IMG/VR virus record: IMGVR_UViG_3300030107_002093
Coordinates: 1-64,000 of that record
Length of the DNA stretch: 64,000 nt
Source: a virus
Strand: one strand, 5' to 3'
The notes below the pieces were generated by a model that worked only from the letters and a program-made list of their open reading frames with translations, searched no databases and was not told where the DNA came from. The position numbers and the translations under genes are program-made. This document shows positions 17,252 through 25,364 of the stretch, one piece after another (position 1 is the stretch's first letter; each line of letters begins with the position of its first letter).

Positions 17252-17494
17252 ATGGCAACGAATCTACAGAATGTAAACAAGGCTATAGCAAAGGCCAAGG
17301 CAATTCTACAAGAAGCCGAACATCTAGGCATTATTGAGAACAAGGATGACTTGAAGGGTGAGGAAGTGAAGGTCAAGAAGCCCAAGAAAAATCCAGCAGA
17401 GGAGAAGATAAAGAATCCTACTGCCAAGGATGATACGTCATCTGGCTATGGTCACGTTGGTGACAAGCACTACATTGGTAAGACGGATAATTAG
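17252..17494 (+). CDS. Small Lys-rich protein (80 aa)
   Basis: ATG 17252 lies downstream of a GTGATGA element. The N-terminal 30 residues are an Ala/Lys amphipathic helix. The middle is a Lys/Pro/Glu-rich disordered segment, and the end is Gly/His/Asp-rich. No domain recognised. It lies between the tagged genes and the ligase gene and shares their direction; its role is unknown. Confidence 0.6.
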   Translation: MATNLQNVNKAIAKAKAILQEAEHLGIIENKDDLKGEEVKVKKPKKNPAEEKIKNPTAKDDTSSGYGHVGDKHYIGKTDN

Positions 17495-17506
17495 GTGTGG
17501 GGATGA

Positions 17507-20149
17507 ATGCCTCACTCTGGTCTAGCGTTTGAGAAGGAAGAAGACGGACTCACGAAAAGAGTTCTAGATTTCTTTGAGCGAACCAGATTCGCCTATCTTT
17601 CTGCTAGGGAAGACCCATCTGAGTATGGCCCTAAGTGGAAGAAGATTGTCAAGAAACTCAGAGAGGACTTCGACCAGATAAGCAACTTCGCTAGGGAGTT
17701 GAAGAAATACGTCCAAGAGAAGGAACTCTTCGATGATGATGTATATGACCCAAAGTCCAGAACTGCTGAGACACTGTTCTCACAAGTGAAGGAGATGCGA
17801 TTCAAGTCAGAGAAGATAAGCGACCCATTCTCAAAACTACTAGGGGATGATGTGATTGATACCTTCATGCAAAAACCAGACGTATTCATATCATTCATTC
17901 ACTATGCGATGCGTTCACATCCCAATACCCTACCTGACAAGATTTGGGAGAAGCACGACTTGAAGCCTGATGAGATTACACAGGGAACAATGGGATTGGA
18001 TTTGAAGGTAGAGGATATCCCATTATACATCATAGAGCATTATGGGGCTGAGGGTAAAGATACTCGTAGGGTGAAATCGAAGTTCAAGGGAGCGTTTGCG
18101 AGATTGAAGGAGATGTATAATGATACATATCCTGAAGACAAGTGGGACTCATTGGTGGATTTGGATGTCGTCAAGGCAGAGAAGAGTGAAGAGGAGAAGC
18201 AAGAGGTAGATTTTCTGGTTCCTAACAAGCCCATGTATCGCATATTTGAAACAGATGATTTGAAGCAACTCAAGGGATTTAGTGGTGATTGGCTAGTTCA
18301 AGAGAAGTATGATGGAATGAGAATACAGATACACAAGGAAAAGGAAGACATCAAAATCTACTCCTATAACAAGAAGGACATAACCGAGAAATGTAAACTG
18401 CAAGTGAAGGAGATGCAGAAGAAGAACTTCGGGGATTGCATACTAGACGCTGAGTTAACATTGTTCCTTGATGATGAGCCACTACATAGAGCAGACACCG
18501 TATCCCATGTATTCAAGAAAGAAACCAAGGGTAGGTTATCTGCTCACGTTTTTGACATCATGAAGCATGAGGGCAAGATGATTGCAGATGAGCCATTGAG
18601 GGAGAGAATCAACATACTCTTCTACCAATACAGTTCCCACTCCACTGAGAACCTAGCCTTCCCATCGAAGAAGGACACTAGGATTGCTGATTCAATCAAG
18701 GAGGTCGAGGACTATTCAAAGGAGATAATGTCCCTACCTGCTTCTGAAGGAGTCGTCATCAAGGACATTGAATCGACATACATACTAGGAAAACAGAAGA
18801 ACCCCAAGTGGATTAAGTGGAAGAAGTTCGTTGACTTGGATGTAGTTGTATTGGATGACAAGAAAACGAAGAAGGGACTACATTCCTATAGCATGGGAAT
18901 AGGGCCAGTCAATGCTGAAACCGCAAGAAACTACAAGACTGTTGAGATGGGAGATAAGGCATACCTTCCTGTGGGGAAGGCTCTGAATACCAAGGAGAAG
19001 GTTAGTGTTGGTGATATCGTCAGAGTCAAGGTCGATGAGGTTAAGAAGACAAAGAATGGTTTCAGCCTGTATTCTGCCAAGGTCATTGAGATACCAGAAG
19101 TGACAGAATCCGATAAGGTGGATACTCTAGAACAACTCTCTACTAAGACGAAGAAGTCTCTTGAGTCTGCAATAGAGTATGTTGCTGGTAAGGCAATGGG
19201 TGATAGGTTCAAGGTTATGAGCGGGGTTCAAACTGCGGCCAAAGTAAAGACTGCTGGTGATATAGCCAGAAATAAAAAGAAGAAGAAGGTGAAGAAGGGC
19301 ATCTACATCACTGATGGTATACACGGAACTGCTGAGATTATCCTGAAGAGTGACTTGGATGGGTTTACCATTTACGGTTTTGAGGGAGATGAGTTGATGC
19401 AGAAGAACGCCCTCTACAACATAGATGAGTGGAAGGAAGAACTCAGCAAGATACTGAAGACCAAGAGGTCTGAACTCAGAATGGGAATCAGGAATGACAT
19501 TATCGAATACGGAGACAAGCCAAAGCCCTTCGACAAGATAGTTGATTTCGTAGCGAGGCATTACAAGGAAGTCTTTGAAGAACTGTTTGAGAGTAACCCA
19601 GAGAGGCTAATGTCATGGATGAAGAAGCAGGGAGATATCCAATATGTTCATCCGAACAAGTTCCAAGCAATGGATGATGTTCTAGAGAAGGACATAGAAG
19701 AAGTGAAAAAAAAAGACTCTCCTAAAAAAGGCGAATTTCAACTCTATCAACGAGAAGACGGAAACATAGACTTCGTTATTTCTGCTGGCGAAGAGAAGAT
19801 GGTTTGGACTATAGACATAGAAGATACGGAAGACGTATTCAATCTATTTGGGAAGTCAGGTAAATTCCCCGCTATAGTTGCTGATACCGTTAATGAGAAC
19901 AAACTATTGGATGCTGGTGAATTAGAACTAGGAGTTCAGAAGGATGGCTATCATGAATATCGTTTGGATGGTGACAAATTCCAGACTAGAATGCATCTTC
20001 GCGTAGTGCCATTGGATGAGCAGAAGGCATGGTTGGCTTGGACAGGAAAGAAGCAAGAGATGCTAGACAAGAAAGAGGATAAGGGAGTATGGAAAATTAC
20101 AGAAGATAAATGGGCTAATTTGCCATTTCCCAAGGAAAAGAGCGAGTAG
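17507..20149 (+). CDS. ATP-dependent DNA ligase with extra terminal regions (880 aa)
   Basis: The enzyme seals nicks in duplex DNA through a ligase-AMP intermediate. Motif I EKYDG is at residues 266-270 (adenylated Lys 267). An acidic LDAEL is near 313-317, HVFDIM at about 347-352, EGVVIKD (motif IV) at 414-420 and KWIKWKK (motif V) at 434-440, followed by an OB-fold region to about 540. Residues 1-220 are a long helical N-terminal region. About 340 residues beyond the OB fold are unusual for a ligase: a Lys-rich linker, a helical section and a beta-rich end (YHEYRLDG...LAWTG), loosely like phosphoesterase-type domains of LigD-like proteins, which is uncertain. It sits directly upstream of protease and capsid genes. 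Confidence 0.85.
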   Translation: MPHSGLAFEKEEDGLTKRVLDFFERTRFAYLSAREDPSEYGPKWKKIVKKLREDFDQISNFARELKKYVQEKELFDDDVYDPKSRTAETLFSQVKEMRFKSEKISDPFSKLLGDDVIDTFMQKPDVFISFIHYAMRSHPNTLPDKIWEKHDLKPDEITQGTMGLDLKVEDIPLYIIEHYGAEGKDTRRVKSKFKGAFARLKEMYNDTYPEDKWDSLVDLDVVKAEKSEEEKQEVDFLVPNKPMYRIFETDDLKQLKGFSGDWLVQEKYDGMRIQIHKEKEDIKIYSYNKKDITEKCKLQVKEMQKKNFGDCILDAELTLFLDDEPLHRADTVSHVFKKETKGRLSAHVFDIMKHEGKMIADEPLRERINILFYQYSSHSTENLAFPSKKDTRIADSIKEVEDYSKEIMSLPASEGVVIKDIESTYILGKQKNPKWIKWKKFVDLDVVVLDDKKTKKGLHSYSMGIGPVNAETARNYKTVEMGDKAYLPVGKALNTKEKVSVGDIVRVKVDEVKKTKNGFSLYSAKVIEIPEVTESDKVDTLEQLSTKTKKSLESAIEYVAGKAMGDRFKVMSGVQTAAKVKTAGDIARNKKKKKVKKGIYITDGIHGTAEIILKSDLDGFTIYGFEGDELMQKNALYNIDEWKEELSKILKTKRSELRMGIRNDIIEYGDKPKPFDKIVDFVARHYKEVFEELFESNPERLMSWMKKQGDIQYVHPNKFQAMDDVLEKDIEEVKKKDSPKKGEFQLYQREDGNIDFVISAGEEKMVWTIDIEDTEDVFNLFGKSGKFPAIVADTVNENKLLDAGELELGVQKDGYHEYRLDGDKFQTRMHLRVVPLDEQKAWLAWTGKKQEMLDKKEDKGVWKITEDKWANLPFPKEKSE

Positions 20150-20150
20150 A

Positions 20151-20158
20151 TTAAATAG
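20151..20158 (+). promoter_or_regulatory. Possible TATA box ahead of protease-capsid genes
   Basis: TTAAATAG lies just after the ligase stop, in one of the few short intergenic spaces of the rightward block, and resembles the archaeal TATA consensus TTTAWATA. The expected transcription start about 25 bases downstream would fall close to the GTG at 20180. That would leave little room for the GGTGAT at 20170-20175 in the mRNA, so the assignment is weak. Confidence 0.25.
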
Positions 20159-20179
20159 TAAGAAAAAAAGGTGATTGGA

Positions 20180-21385
20180 GTGTTAGCAACAACAGGAGTA
20201 TTATTGAAAGCAGAAAACAATGCTGAGTTTAGCATTCTGAAATCAGATAATCTAGTAATTGGAGGGTATGCATCTATAGAAATTGTAGACAAGCAAAACG
20301 ACTTAATTACACTAGAAGCATTGGAAGAAGCAGTCAAGAAATACATGACGAAAGAAAAATACAGAAATGTAATGTCAAATCATTCAAATGTTCAAGTCGG
20401 GGAGGTCATAGAAAAATACCGAGATTCCAACGGTGTCCTACACAAAACTGCTGTAGACGATGTTGGGTTCTATGTAGTAATCAAGATGCGCGATGACATC
20501 GAGAAGGCTAAGGAAATCTCAAGAGGTATTAGGAAAGGAACATTACGGTCTTTCAGCATAGGTGGACAGGCGATATCAAAGAAACAGAGAAAATCTGAGG
20601 AGTTTGGGGAATACAACGAGATAGAAAAACTTGAGTTGCATGAAGTTACTGTCTGTGAAAAAGGAATAAACCCGGAAGCAAAATTCGACATTTTGAAAAT
20701 GGAGGAAAAGAAAATGAGTGGAAAACTGGAAAAAGCCCTTGAGGAGTTGAATAGCCTGATGAAGCAGGTCAATTCGCTCCAAAAGGAAGAAGAAAGCGAA
20801 GAAATAATGGAGAAAGGTGACGAGTATATGGACACTGAACCCGAAGAGGACATGGGAGAAATGGGCGGCGAAGACGACCTAGAACTTTCAGACGACAGCG
20901 AGGAGAAGGCTCTTGATGAGGACTCAACAAGAGACTACGAGGCTGGCGAGGAAGTTGTTAGCGGCGGAAACCCGACTGCAACCCCAGCACCTCTGAAGGT
21001 TTCTAAGGGATTGGAGAATGGCGATTTCTCTACTCTTGACCTAAGTGTGGAGAATGTCGAGAAGGCATATGAAGCATTCAAGGCCGAGAAGTTAGAGGCA
21101 ATGGCATATGATTCCCTTAACAAGGAGTTCAGTGAGCGTCTAACCGCAGAACTGTCTGTAAAGAAGTCGGCGGCTGAGAGAGCAGAGTATGATGCTCGCA
21201 CAGACGTAGCGGCTCTTAAGGAAGAGTTCGCGGAACTACGCAAGTCCCTTTCGGCAGAAAGCGATGAGATAAAGAAGGCAAGAGAGGTTGCTTTTGAGAT
21301 TCCTGAAGGAATCCCAACCAATACTCTTCAGGCTTCTGAGATTTCATGGAGTGATATTCACAGTATTGTGGAGAGGTATCAGTGA
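20180..21385 (+). CDS. Prohead protease (U35/XkdF-like) fused to scaffold
   Basis: I start at GTG 20180 because GGTGAT at 20170-20175 is a well-placed ribosome-binding site; an in-frame GTG at 20171 would overlap that site. Residues 15-175 resemble HK97-type maturation protease, with His in SNHSN (His 68), Ser in SFSIGG (Ser 124/126) and an acidic residue in LHEVTV (Glu 155). From 180 on the protein is acidic and coiled-coil-rich, typical of a scaffold. The C-terminus SWSDIHSIVERYQ shares WSxIxxI[VI]E with the 78-residue protein encoded at 16816. It precedes the major capsid gene, as usual. It should cleave head proteins during maturation. Confidence 0.85.
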   Translation: MLATTGVLLKAENNAEFSILKSDNLVIGGYASIEIVDKQNDLITLEALEEAVKKYMTKEKYRNVMSNHSNVQVGEVIEKYRDSNGVLHKTAVDDVGFYVVIKMRDDIEKAKEISRGIRKGTLRSFSIGGQAISKKQRKSEEFGEYNEIEKLELHEVTVCEKGINPEAKFDILKMEEKKMSGKLEKALEELNSLMKQVNSLQKEEESEEIMEKGDEYMDTEPEEDMGEMGGEDDLELSDDSEEKALDEDSTRDYEAGEEVVSGGNPTATPAPLKVSKGLENGDFSTLDLSVENVEKAYEAFKAEKLEAMAYDSLNKEFSERLTAELSVKKSAAERAEYDARTDVAALKEEFAELRKSLSAESDEIKKAREVAFEIPEGIPTNTLQASEISWSDIHSIVERYQ

Positions 21386-21396
21386 GGTGATTAAGT

Positions 21397-22767
21397 ATGA
21401 CAACAGGACATATTAGAACAATGGCAGACCTAGAAGCCGCAACCTACGGCATGGTCGGAGGAACAGGGAACGCCCTGCTAAAGAGCAGTGGAGTAGTTGG
21501 AGGACTCGGAACGCCACACGATGCGTCATCGAATGCCTTCAGTGCGGCAAGTGGTCTAGGTGACCTTTACAACTTGCTATACGGACAGAAAGTCTGGTCG
21601 ATGCTAAATCAGGAAGTCAATGCACTGTCAATGATTTCCAAGAGGCCATACACTTCCAGTGGTTGGAGAGTTCTAAAGAGCCGACCTGCTGGTGGTAGTG
21701 GCTCTGCATTCGGTATTGGAACAACTGACCCCGGTGCAAACACGGCTGACCTATCTGGAATAGCCGCCGACATGATTGGTGGTGTTGCAGAGAACGCTGA
21801 ACTTGGTGGAGATGCTTCTTTCAGAGCATTGTCGCCAGAATACACCAAACTATACGTCAGTCCAAAGACTGTTGCACATCTGTTTGAGTTCTCAGAACTT
21901 GGAATGGAGATGGCCGCAATTGACGATGGAGTAGGAGACATCCGCTCAATCGTTAGAGAGGACATGGGCAAGCACCACGCTGAAGTTCAGAACAAGATGC
22001 TACTAATGCCACTTGAGCATTACGACCACGCATCTTATGCTGACATCGAGAACAACTATACGTCACTATACAAGATTGTGTCGTCTGCTGGTGAACTAGC
22101 CGCAATGGGTGACGCAGACATGACTGCAAACAGCACTACCCCCGCAGACCTACCAACACAACTGGTTAGGATTTTCGGAGATGACAGGACTGTAACCAGA
22201 AGCGGTGGAGACTACACCGGAACGGATAACTTCCTTTCGGCTGAGGTTGACTTCGGTTCAGGATACGCCGCAGGTGACGCAAGAGTTCTAACACTGACTC
22301 TTCTAAACGACATGATTAGGAGAATCAGGCAGAACGGTGGAAACCCCAAGGTTATGCTAACTGGATACGATACTATCCAGCACATCTCAGACCTGCTACA
22401 GAGCCAAGAGAGGTTCATGGACAGGAAGGAGATTGTTCCAACGCACAACGGTGTAAGAGGAGTGAAGGGTGCAGAGGTTGGCTTTAGGGTCGCCACTTAC
22501 TACGACATCCCAATTATCCCAGCAAAGGACATGGCACAGACTGGTAACGCAACGGCTAACAAGTTGAGTGACATCATGCTACTAGACACAGACCATCTGT
22601 GGCTATCGGTCATGAAGCCTACTCAATACTTTGAGAACGGTATTACCAATGGTGACCCATTCGGCGTTGGTTCTCTAGGGAATCAGGGAATGTATCGCAC
22701 AATGGGCGAGACTGGTTGCTCCTTCTTCAAGGGCCAAGGAAAGATTACGAACATAACGAGTGCATAG
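21397..22767 (+). CDS. Major capsid protein, HK97-fold candidate
   Basis: AGGTGATTAAGT precedes ATG 21397. This 456-residue protein follows the protease-scaffold gene. Its pattern suits an HK97-like shell subunit: a Gly/Ala/Ser-rich N-terminal arm, a segment around residues 65-130 likely forming the E-loop, a long helix (MGKHHAEVQNKMLLM), a central strand/helix domain with LTLTLLNDMIRRIRQNGGNPKVMLTG, then a RVATYYDIPIIPAKDM strand region near the C-terminus. It is less acidic than the flanking scaffold and has balanced composition, as expected for a highly expressed shell protein. Identity rests on order and pattern, not on a database match. Confidence 0.88.
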   Translation: MTTGHIRTMADLEAATYGMVGGTGNALLKSSGVVGGLGTPHDASSNAFSAASGLGDLYNLLYGQKVWSMLNQEVNALSMISKRPYTSSGWRVLKSRPAGGSGSAFGIGTTDPGANTADLSGIAADMIGGVAENAELGGDASFRALSPEYTKLYVSPKTVAHLFEFSELGMEMAAIDDGVGDIRSIVREDMGKHHAEVQNKMLLMPLEHYDHASYADIENNYTSLYKIVSSAGELAAMGDADMTANSTTPADLPTQLVRIFGDDRTVTRSGGDYTGTDNFLSAEVDFGSGYAAGDARVLTLTLLNDMIRRIRQNGGNPKVMLTGYDTIQHISDLLQSQERFMDRKEIVPTHNGVRGVKGAEVGFRVATYYDIPIIPAKDMAQTGNATANKLSDIMLLDTDHLWLSVMKPTQYFENGITNGDPFGVGSLGNQGMYRTMGETGCSFFKGQGKITNITSA

Positions 22768-22781
22768 GTGGGTGATTTCGT

Positions 22782-23144
22782 ATGACTGAAGAAGTTTTTA
22801 CGGTTACCATCCTACCTGACCACAAAGGACACACTGCTCCCCATGTTCACGGTGATGAGTATTTCGTGGATGCAGTAGTGGATGTTTCAACATATGACGC
22901 ATCTGGTGTAGTGTTTAGTGCAAGTGACTTCGGACTATCGAGAGTCAATGCAGTTACACTGACCGGAACCGCGAATGTGTTGTTCTACCCAACCTTCGTA
23001 GTCTCAGAAGCAGGTGCATACACATCTAACAACTCGTTTACCATGTTGTTAGTGCAAGCACTACAGGCTACACCAGCAGAAGTTGCTGACGGTGGAACCC
23101 ACAGTGGCATGCAATTCAGGCTTAGAGTCTACGGACTCGTTTGA
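22782..23144 (+). CDS. Candidate capsid decoration/stabilisation protein (120 aa)
   Basis: GGTGGGTGATTTCGT precedes ATG 22782, directly after the capsid gene. The product looks all-beta: alternating hydrophobic strands with Thr/Val/Ser, and a His-rich loop (HKGHTAPHVHG, residues 14-24). Tailed viruses frequently encode a small beta-rich decoration protein immediately next to the capsid gene, which is the basis for this call. The histidine cluster could bind a metal. A strong hairpin follows the gene. Confidence 0.55.
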   Translation: MTEEVFTVTILPDHKGHTAPHVHGDEYFVDAVVDVSTYDASGVVFSASDFGLSRVNAVTLTGTANVLFYPTFVVSEAGAYTSNNSFTMLLVQALQATPAEVADGGTHSGMQFRLRVYGLV

Positions 23145-23156
23145 GTAAAACATAAA

Positions 23157-23198
23157 GTAGTAGCCTCTGTCCTAGAACATCAGGACAGGGGTTACTAC
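23157..23198 (+). terminator. Strong 17-bp hairpin after the capsid genes
   Basis: The left arm GTAGTAGCCTCTGTCCT (23157-23173) pairs with the right arm AGGACAGGGGTTACTAC (23182-23198) over 17 bp with only two G-U wobbles; the loop is 8 bases. It lies in the longest gap of the head region. No T-tract follows, so it may be an mRNA 3'-end stabiliser, a processing site or an attenuator rather than a classical terminator. It would separate the abundant capsid message from the downstream cassette. Confidence 0.6.
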
Positions 23199-23219
23199 CC
23201 CAATATAATTGGTGAAATT

Positions 23220-23693
23220 ATGGCAGTAGTTAGAAGCAAGATTGGCAAGATGACTTGGAAGAACTATAGGTTTGACAGGAACGGAACCAGAGTTTCAACT
23301 AGTGATGCAATCATTCTATACGGCGATAGAAACGTCAAGGTAGAGTTCACTGCTGATGATAAAGCAACCATACAAAGACTAATGGAAACCTCACCTAAGA
23401 AGGTGAAGCACCTAGCCAAGTATCTCAACTTGCGTGGGCCTGATGCAAAGGAAGTTATGGATTCTCTATATCCTCGTTCTAGAAAAGAGAAGATAATCGG
23501 TAGAGCCAAGGTTCCAGAAGTCAAAGAAGAAGTAAAAGAAGAACCAAAGAAAGAAGAGAAAGAGGGAACTCCTCTTCCTCCTGACCTAAACAAACTCACT
23601 GTTAAGGTCTTGAAGGAACATCTAGAAGAGAGGAAACTTTCAACAGAAGGTAAAAAAGCAGACCTCATCAAGAGACTATCAGAGGATGGTTAG
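23220..23693 (+). CDS. SAP-domain protein (157 aa)
   Basis: Residues about 122-156 match a SAP motif, a helix-turn-helix DNA-binding element: LTVKVLKEHLEERKLSTEGKK (split over two helices) followed by ADLIKRL. SAP domains bind AT-rich DNA in eukaryotic chromatin proteins and occur in some viral and phage proteins. Residues 1-80 look like a small alpha/beta domain; residues 95-120 are a Glu/Lys/Pro linker. Its location between capsid and membrane-protein genes suggests a virion or genome-organising protein, but the role is unproven. Confidence 0.65.
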   Translation: MAVVRSKIGKMTWKNYRFDRNGTRVSTSDAIILYGDRNVKVEFTADDKATIQRLMETSPKKVKHLAKYLNLRGPDAKEVMDSLYPRSRKEKIIGRAKVPEVKEEVKEEPKKEEKEGTPLPPDLNKLTVKVLKEHLEERKLSTEGKKADLIKRLSEDG

Positions 23694-24002
23694 ATGAGTA
23701 GCGGAACATGCTTCAGTAGTGGTGTCAGAACTGCTGACGCAATTATTACCAAGAGTAGGTGTAAACTAATCTCAATTAGAGCATCTACAGTTACAGATGG
23801 AACATTCACCGTAAAGGTTTACGATAGTGCTGACAACGACCCAAGTGCGGCAGGTGAAGTAGAAGTAGCACGAATGCAAATACACTCCACTGGTGCAACC
23901 AGAGGGAATTCAATGGAATACGACATGCATGGGGTAGTATGCCAAAATGGTATCTTTGTTGATATCACTGGAACAGGTGCTTACTCAATAGAATATGCGT
24001 GA
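23694..24002 (+). CDS. Small beta-rich protein (102 aa)
   Basis: The ATG lies directly after the SAP gene's stop. The sequence alternates short strands rich in Thr, Val and Ile with Gly/Asp turns and contains three cysteines but no zinc pattern. It resembles small beta-sandwich accessory virion proteins encoded next to capsid genes. Function unknown; candidates are a decoration protein or part of the neck. Its stop overlaps the next gene region (GTGATTAATATG). Confidence 0.6.
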   Translation: MSSGTCFSSGVRTADAIITKSRCKLISIRASTVTDGTFTVKVYDSADNDPSAAGEVEVARMQIHSTGATRGNSMEYDMHGVVCQNGIFVDITGTGAYSIEYA

Positions 24003-24007
24003 TTAAT

Positions 24008-24439
24008 ATGCCAAGTATAGATACAGACACAAGACTAGTGATGACAATACTGTTCGTAGGAGCAGTCAGTGGAATAAATATCTACTTTTATTCCCAATAT
24101 GGAATAACGTTCCCTTACGGTGCGGTTGAGCATTCATTGCTCTTCGGGATTAGCACCATTGGTGGGATAATGATAATGAAGGCATTGTTCGATATGGTCG
24201 TTAATGACTGGATTGAGGAATACCTACTACAAAGGAGAATAGACGCTTATTGGGCTAGGAAGGCTAGGGAAGAGGAGAACCGCAAGAGAGTCCGAGAGTC
24301 CTTCAGGCAGTTCCAGCAGAATTGGAATACCACAGTCGCTTCTCCCTCAAACATATACGGGGATAGCAACCTACCTAGTCTGAATCCAACCAAGGGAGGA
24401 GTAAACCCATCTTTCCTAACATTGGAGACTGAGCAGTAG
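24008..24439 (+). CDS. Two-helix membrane protein (143 aa)
   Basis: The start is ATG 24008; GTG 23999, overlapping the previous stop, would add three residues. Two hydrophobic segments at about residues 11-29 and 40-62 should span a membrane. They are followed by an amphipathic Arg/Glu helix (WARKAREEENRKRVRESFRQ) and a polar Pro/Ser/Asn tail. It has the first membrane segments in the structural operon and is followed by another membrane protein and an Arf-like GTPase. Function unknown. Confidence 0.75.
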   Translation: MPSIDTDTRLVMTILFVGAVSGINIYFYSQYGITFPYGAVEHSLLFGISTIGGIMIMKALFDMVVNDWIEEYLLQRRIDAYWARKAREEENRKRVRESFRQFQQNWNTTVASPSNIYGDSNLPSLNPTKGGVNPSFLTLETEQ

Positions 24440-24451
24440 TGAGGCATATGA

Positions 24452-24676
24452 ATGGTCAGCGAAATCCTATTTGGAATGGATGAATCCACTCTCGCATATG
24501 ACCTTCAACGAGCGCATTCTGCTGACATCTGGTTTCTCAGGGCTAGGTTCTGGTTTTGGGGAATAGTTGGTGGGTTATCCAGTTTCGTATTAGGACAGGC
24601 TATGGCTATCCTCGGCATTAATACTCTCTCCATAGCATGGAATGGTCTAGTGGATTTCTGGAATCATCTGTGGTGA
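24452..24676 (+). CDS. Small membrane protein (74 aa)
   Basis: GAGGCATATGA precedes ATG 24452. The N-terminal 25 residues are polar and acidic, followed by an aromatic-rich hydrophobic segment at about 32-55 (FWFWGIVGGLSSFVLGQAMA) that should span a membrane, and a Trp-rich amphipathic end. Size and shape would also fit a holin or a membrane anchor, but its place between the two-helix membrane protein and the GTPase suggests a functional set. No family recognised. Confidence 0.7.
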   Translation: MVSEILFGMDESTLAYDLQRAHSADIWFLRARFWFWGIVGGLSSFVLGQAMAILGINTLSIAWNGLVDFWNHLW

Positions 24677-24680
24677 TTGA

Positions 24681-25352
24681 ATGTCAGTAATGGCGGGTTT
24701 CGCCATACTTATTGTCGAAGGACTAAACAAGATATACCAAAGAGTCCATGCGATTAACTTCGGCATCTATGGTGCTAGTAGAGCAGGGAAGACGACATTG
24801 AATCATCAACTCAGGACAAGAGGGGAGGTTCCTGATATACGACATAGAACCGAGGGGATACAACGTGCCACTAGGAAATACGTCAAACTAGATGGTGACG
24901 CTCATACTGTCAAGACTGCTGATTTGGGAGGACAGACTGTCTATTGGCATGAATGGATAGAGGACATGCGCAATAGAAGACCGAAATACATCATCTTCAT
25001 GATAGATGATAGGCATATGAATAAGCACTATGACATAGAGCAACAACTGTGTTGGACATTCTTGGTGGATACTATCTGTGAACCATACTGGCATAACAGG
25101 AAGAGAAAGAAGAAAAAGAGAGAGATAGACTACCCTATTGCAGTTTCCATTTGGGCCAACAAATACGACTTATGGAAAGACAGGTATGACTATGATGGGC
25201 CAATAGAGAATCACCCCATCTTTGAGGCATTCAGAGCAGGTATGCAGAAGTTGAATGACAAGGGAATACCATGTCACAAATACATAGTCAGTGCTAAATC
25301 TGACTCGGAGATGGTATACAGGGGAGTCCTAACAATGATAAAGGACTACTAG
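24681..25352 (+). CDS. Arf/Ras-like small GTPase (223 aa)
   Basis: GGTGATTGA precedes ATG 24681. All G motifs are in order. G1 is GASRAGKT (residues 31-38). A G2 Thr candidate lies near 57. G3 is DLGGQ (81-85), followed by an aromatic stretch (VYWHEWIE). A strand leads to MIDDR (107-111). G4 is NKYD (160-163) and G5 is SAK (204-206). DxGGQ is characteristic of Arf/Arl, G-alpha and related GTPases, whereas Ras-type proteins have DTAGQ. The N-terminal 15 residues are hydrophobic and followed by a polar helix, so it could sit on a membrane as Arf proteins do. An insertion of basic residues (140-147) precedes G4. Neighbouring membrane proteins suggest a membrane-related task. Confidence 0.85.
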   Translation: MSVMAGFAILIVEGLNKIYQRVHAINFGIYGASRAGKTTLNHQLRTRGEVPDIRHRTEGIQRATRKYVKLDGDAHTVKTADLGGQTVYWHEWIEDMRNRRPKYIIFMIDDRHMNKHYDIEQQLCWTFLVDTICEPYWHNRKRKKKKREIDYPIAVSIWANKYDLWKDRYDYDGPIENHPIFEAFRAGMQKLNDKGIPCHKYIVSAKSDSEMVYRGVLTMIKDY

Positions 25353-25364
25353 AGGTGAAGACCC

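Noticed and set aside
20171-21385. GTG 20171 as the protease start
   Set aside because: It overlaps GGTGAT, which is a well-placed ribosome-binding site for GTG 20180; starting at 20171 would leave no ribosome-binding site.
23199-23212. CCAATATAATTGG as a promoter TATA box for the SAP gene
   Set aside because: It lies only about 15 bases before the start codon, so the expected transcription start would fall inside the coding region.
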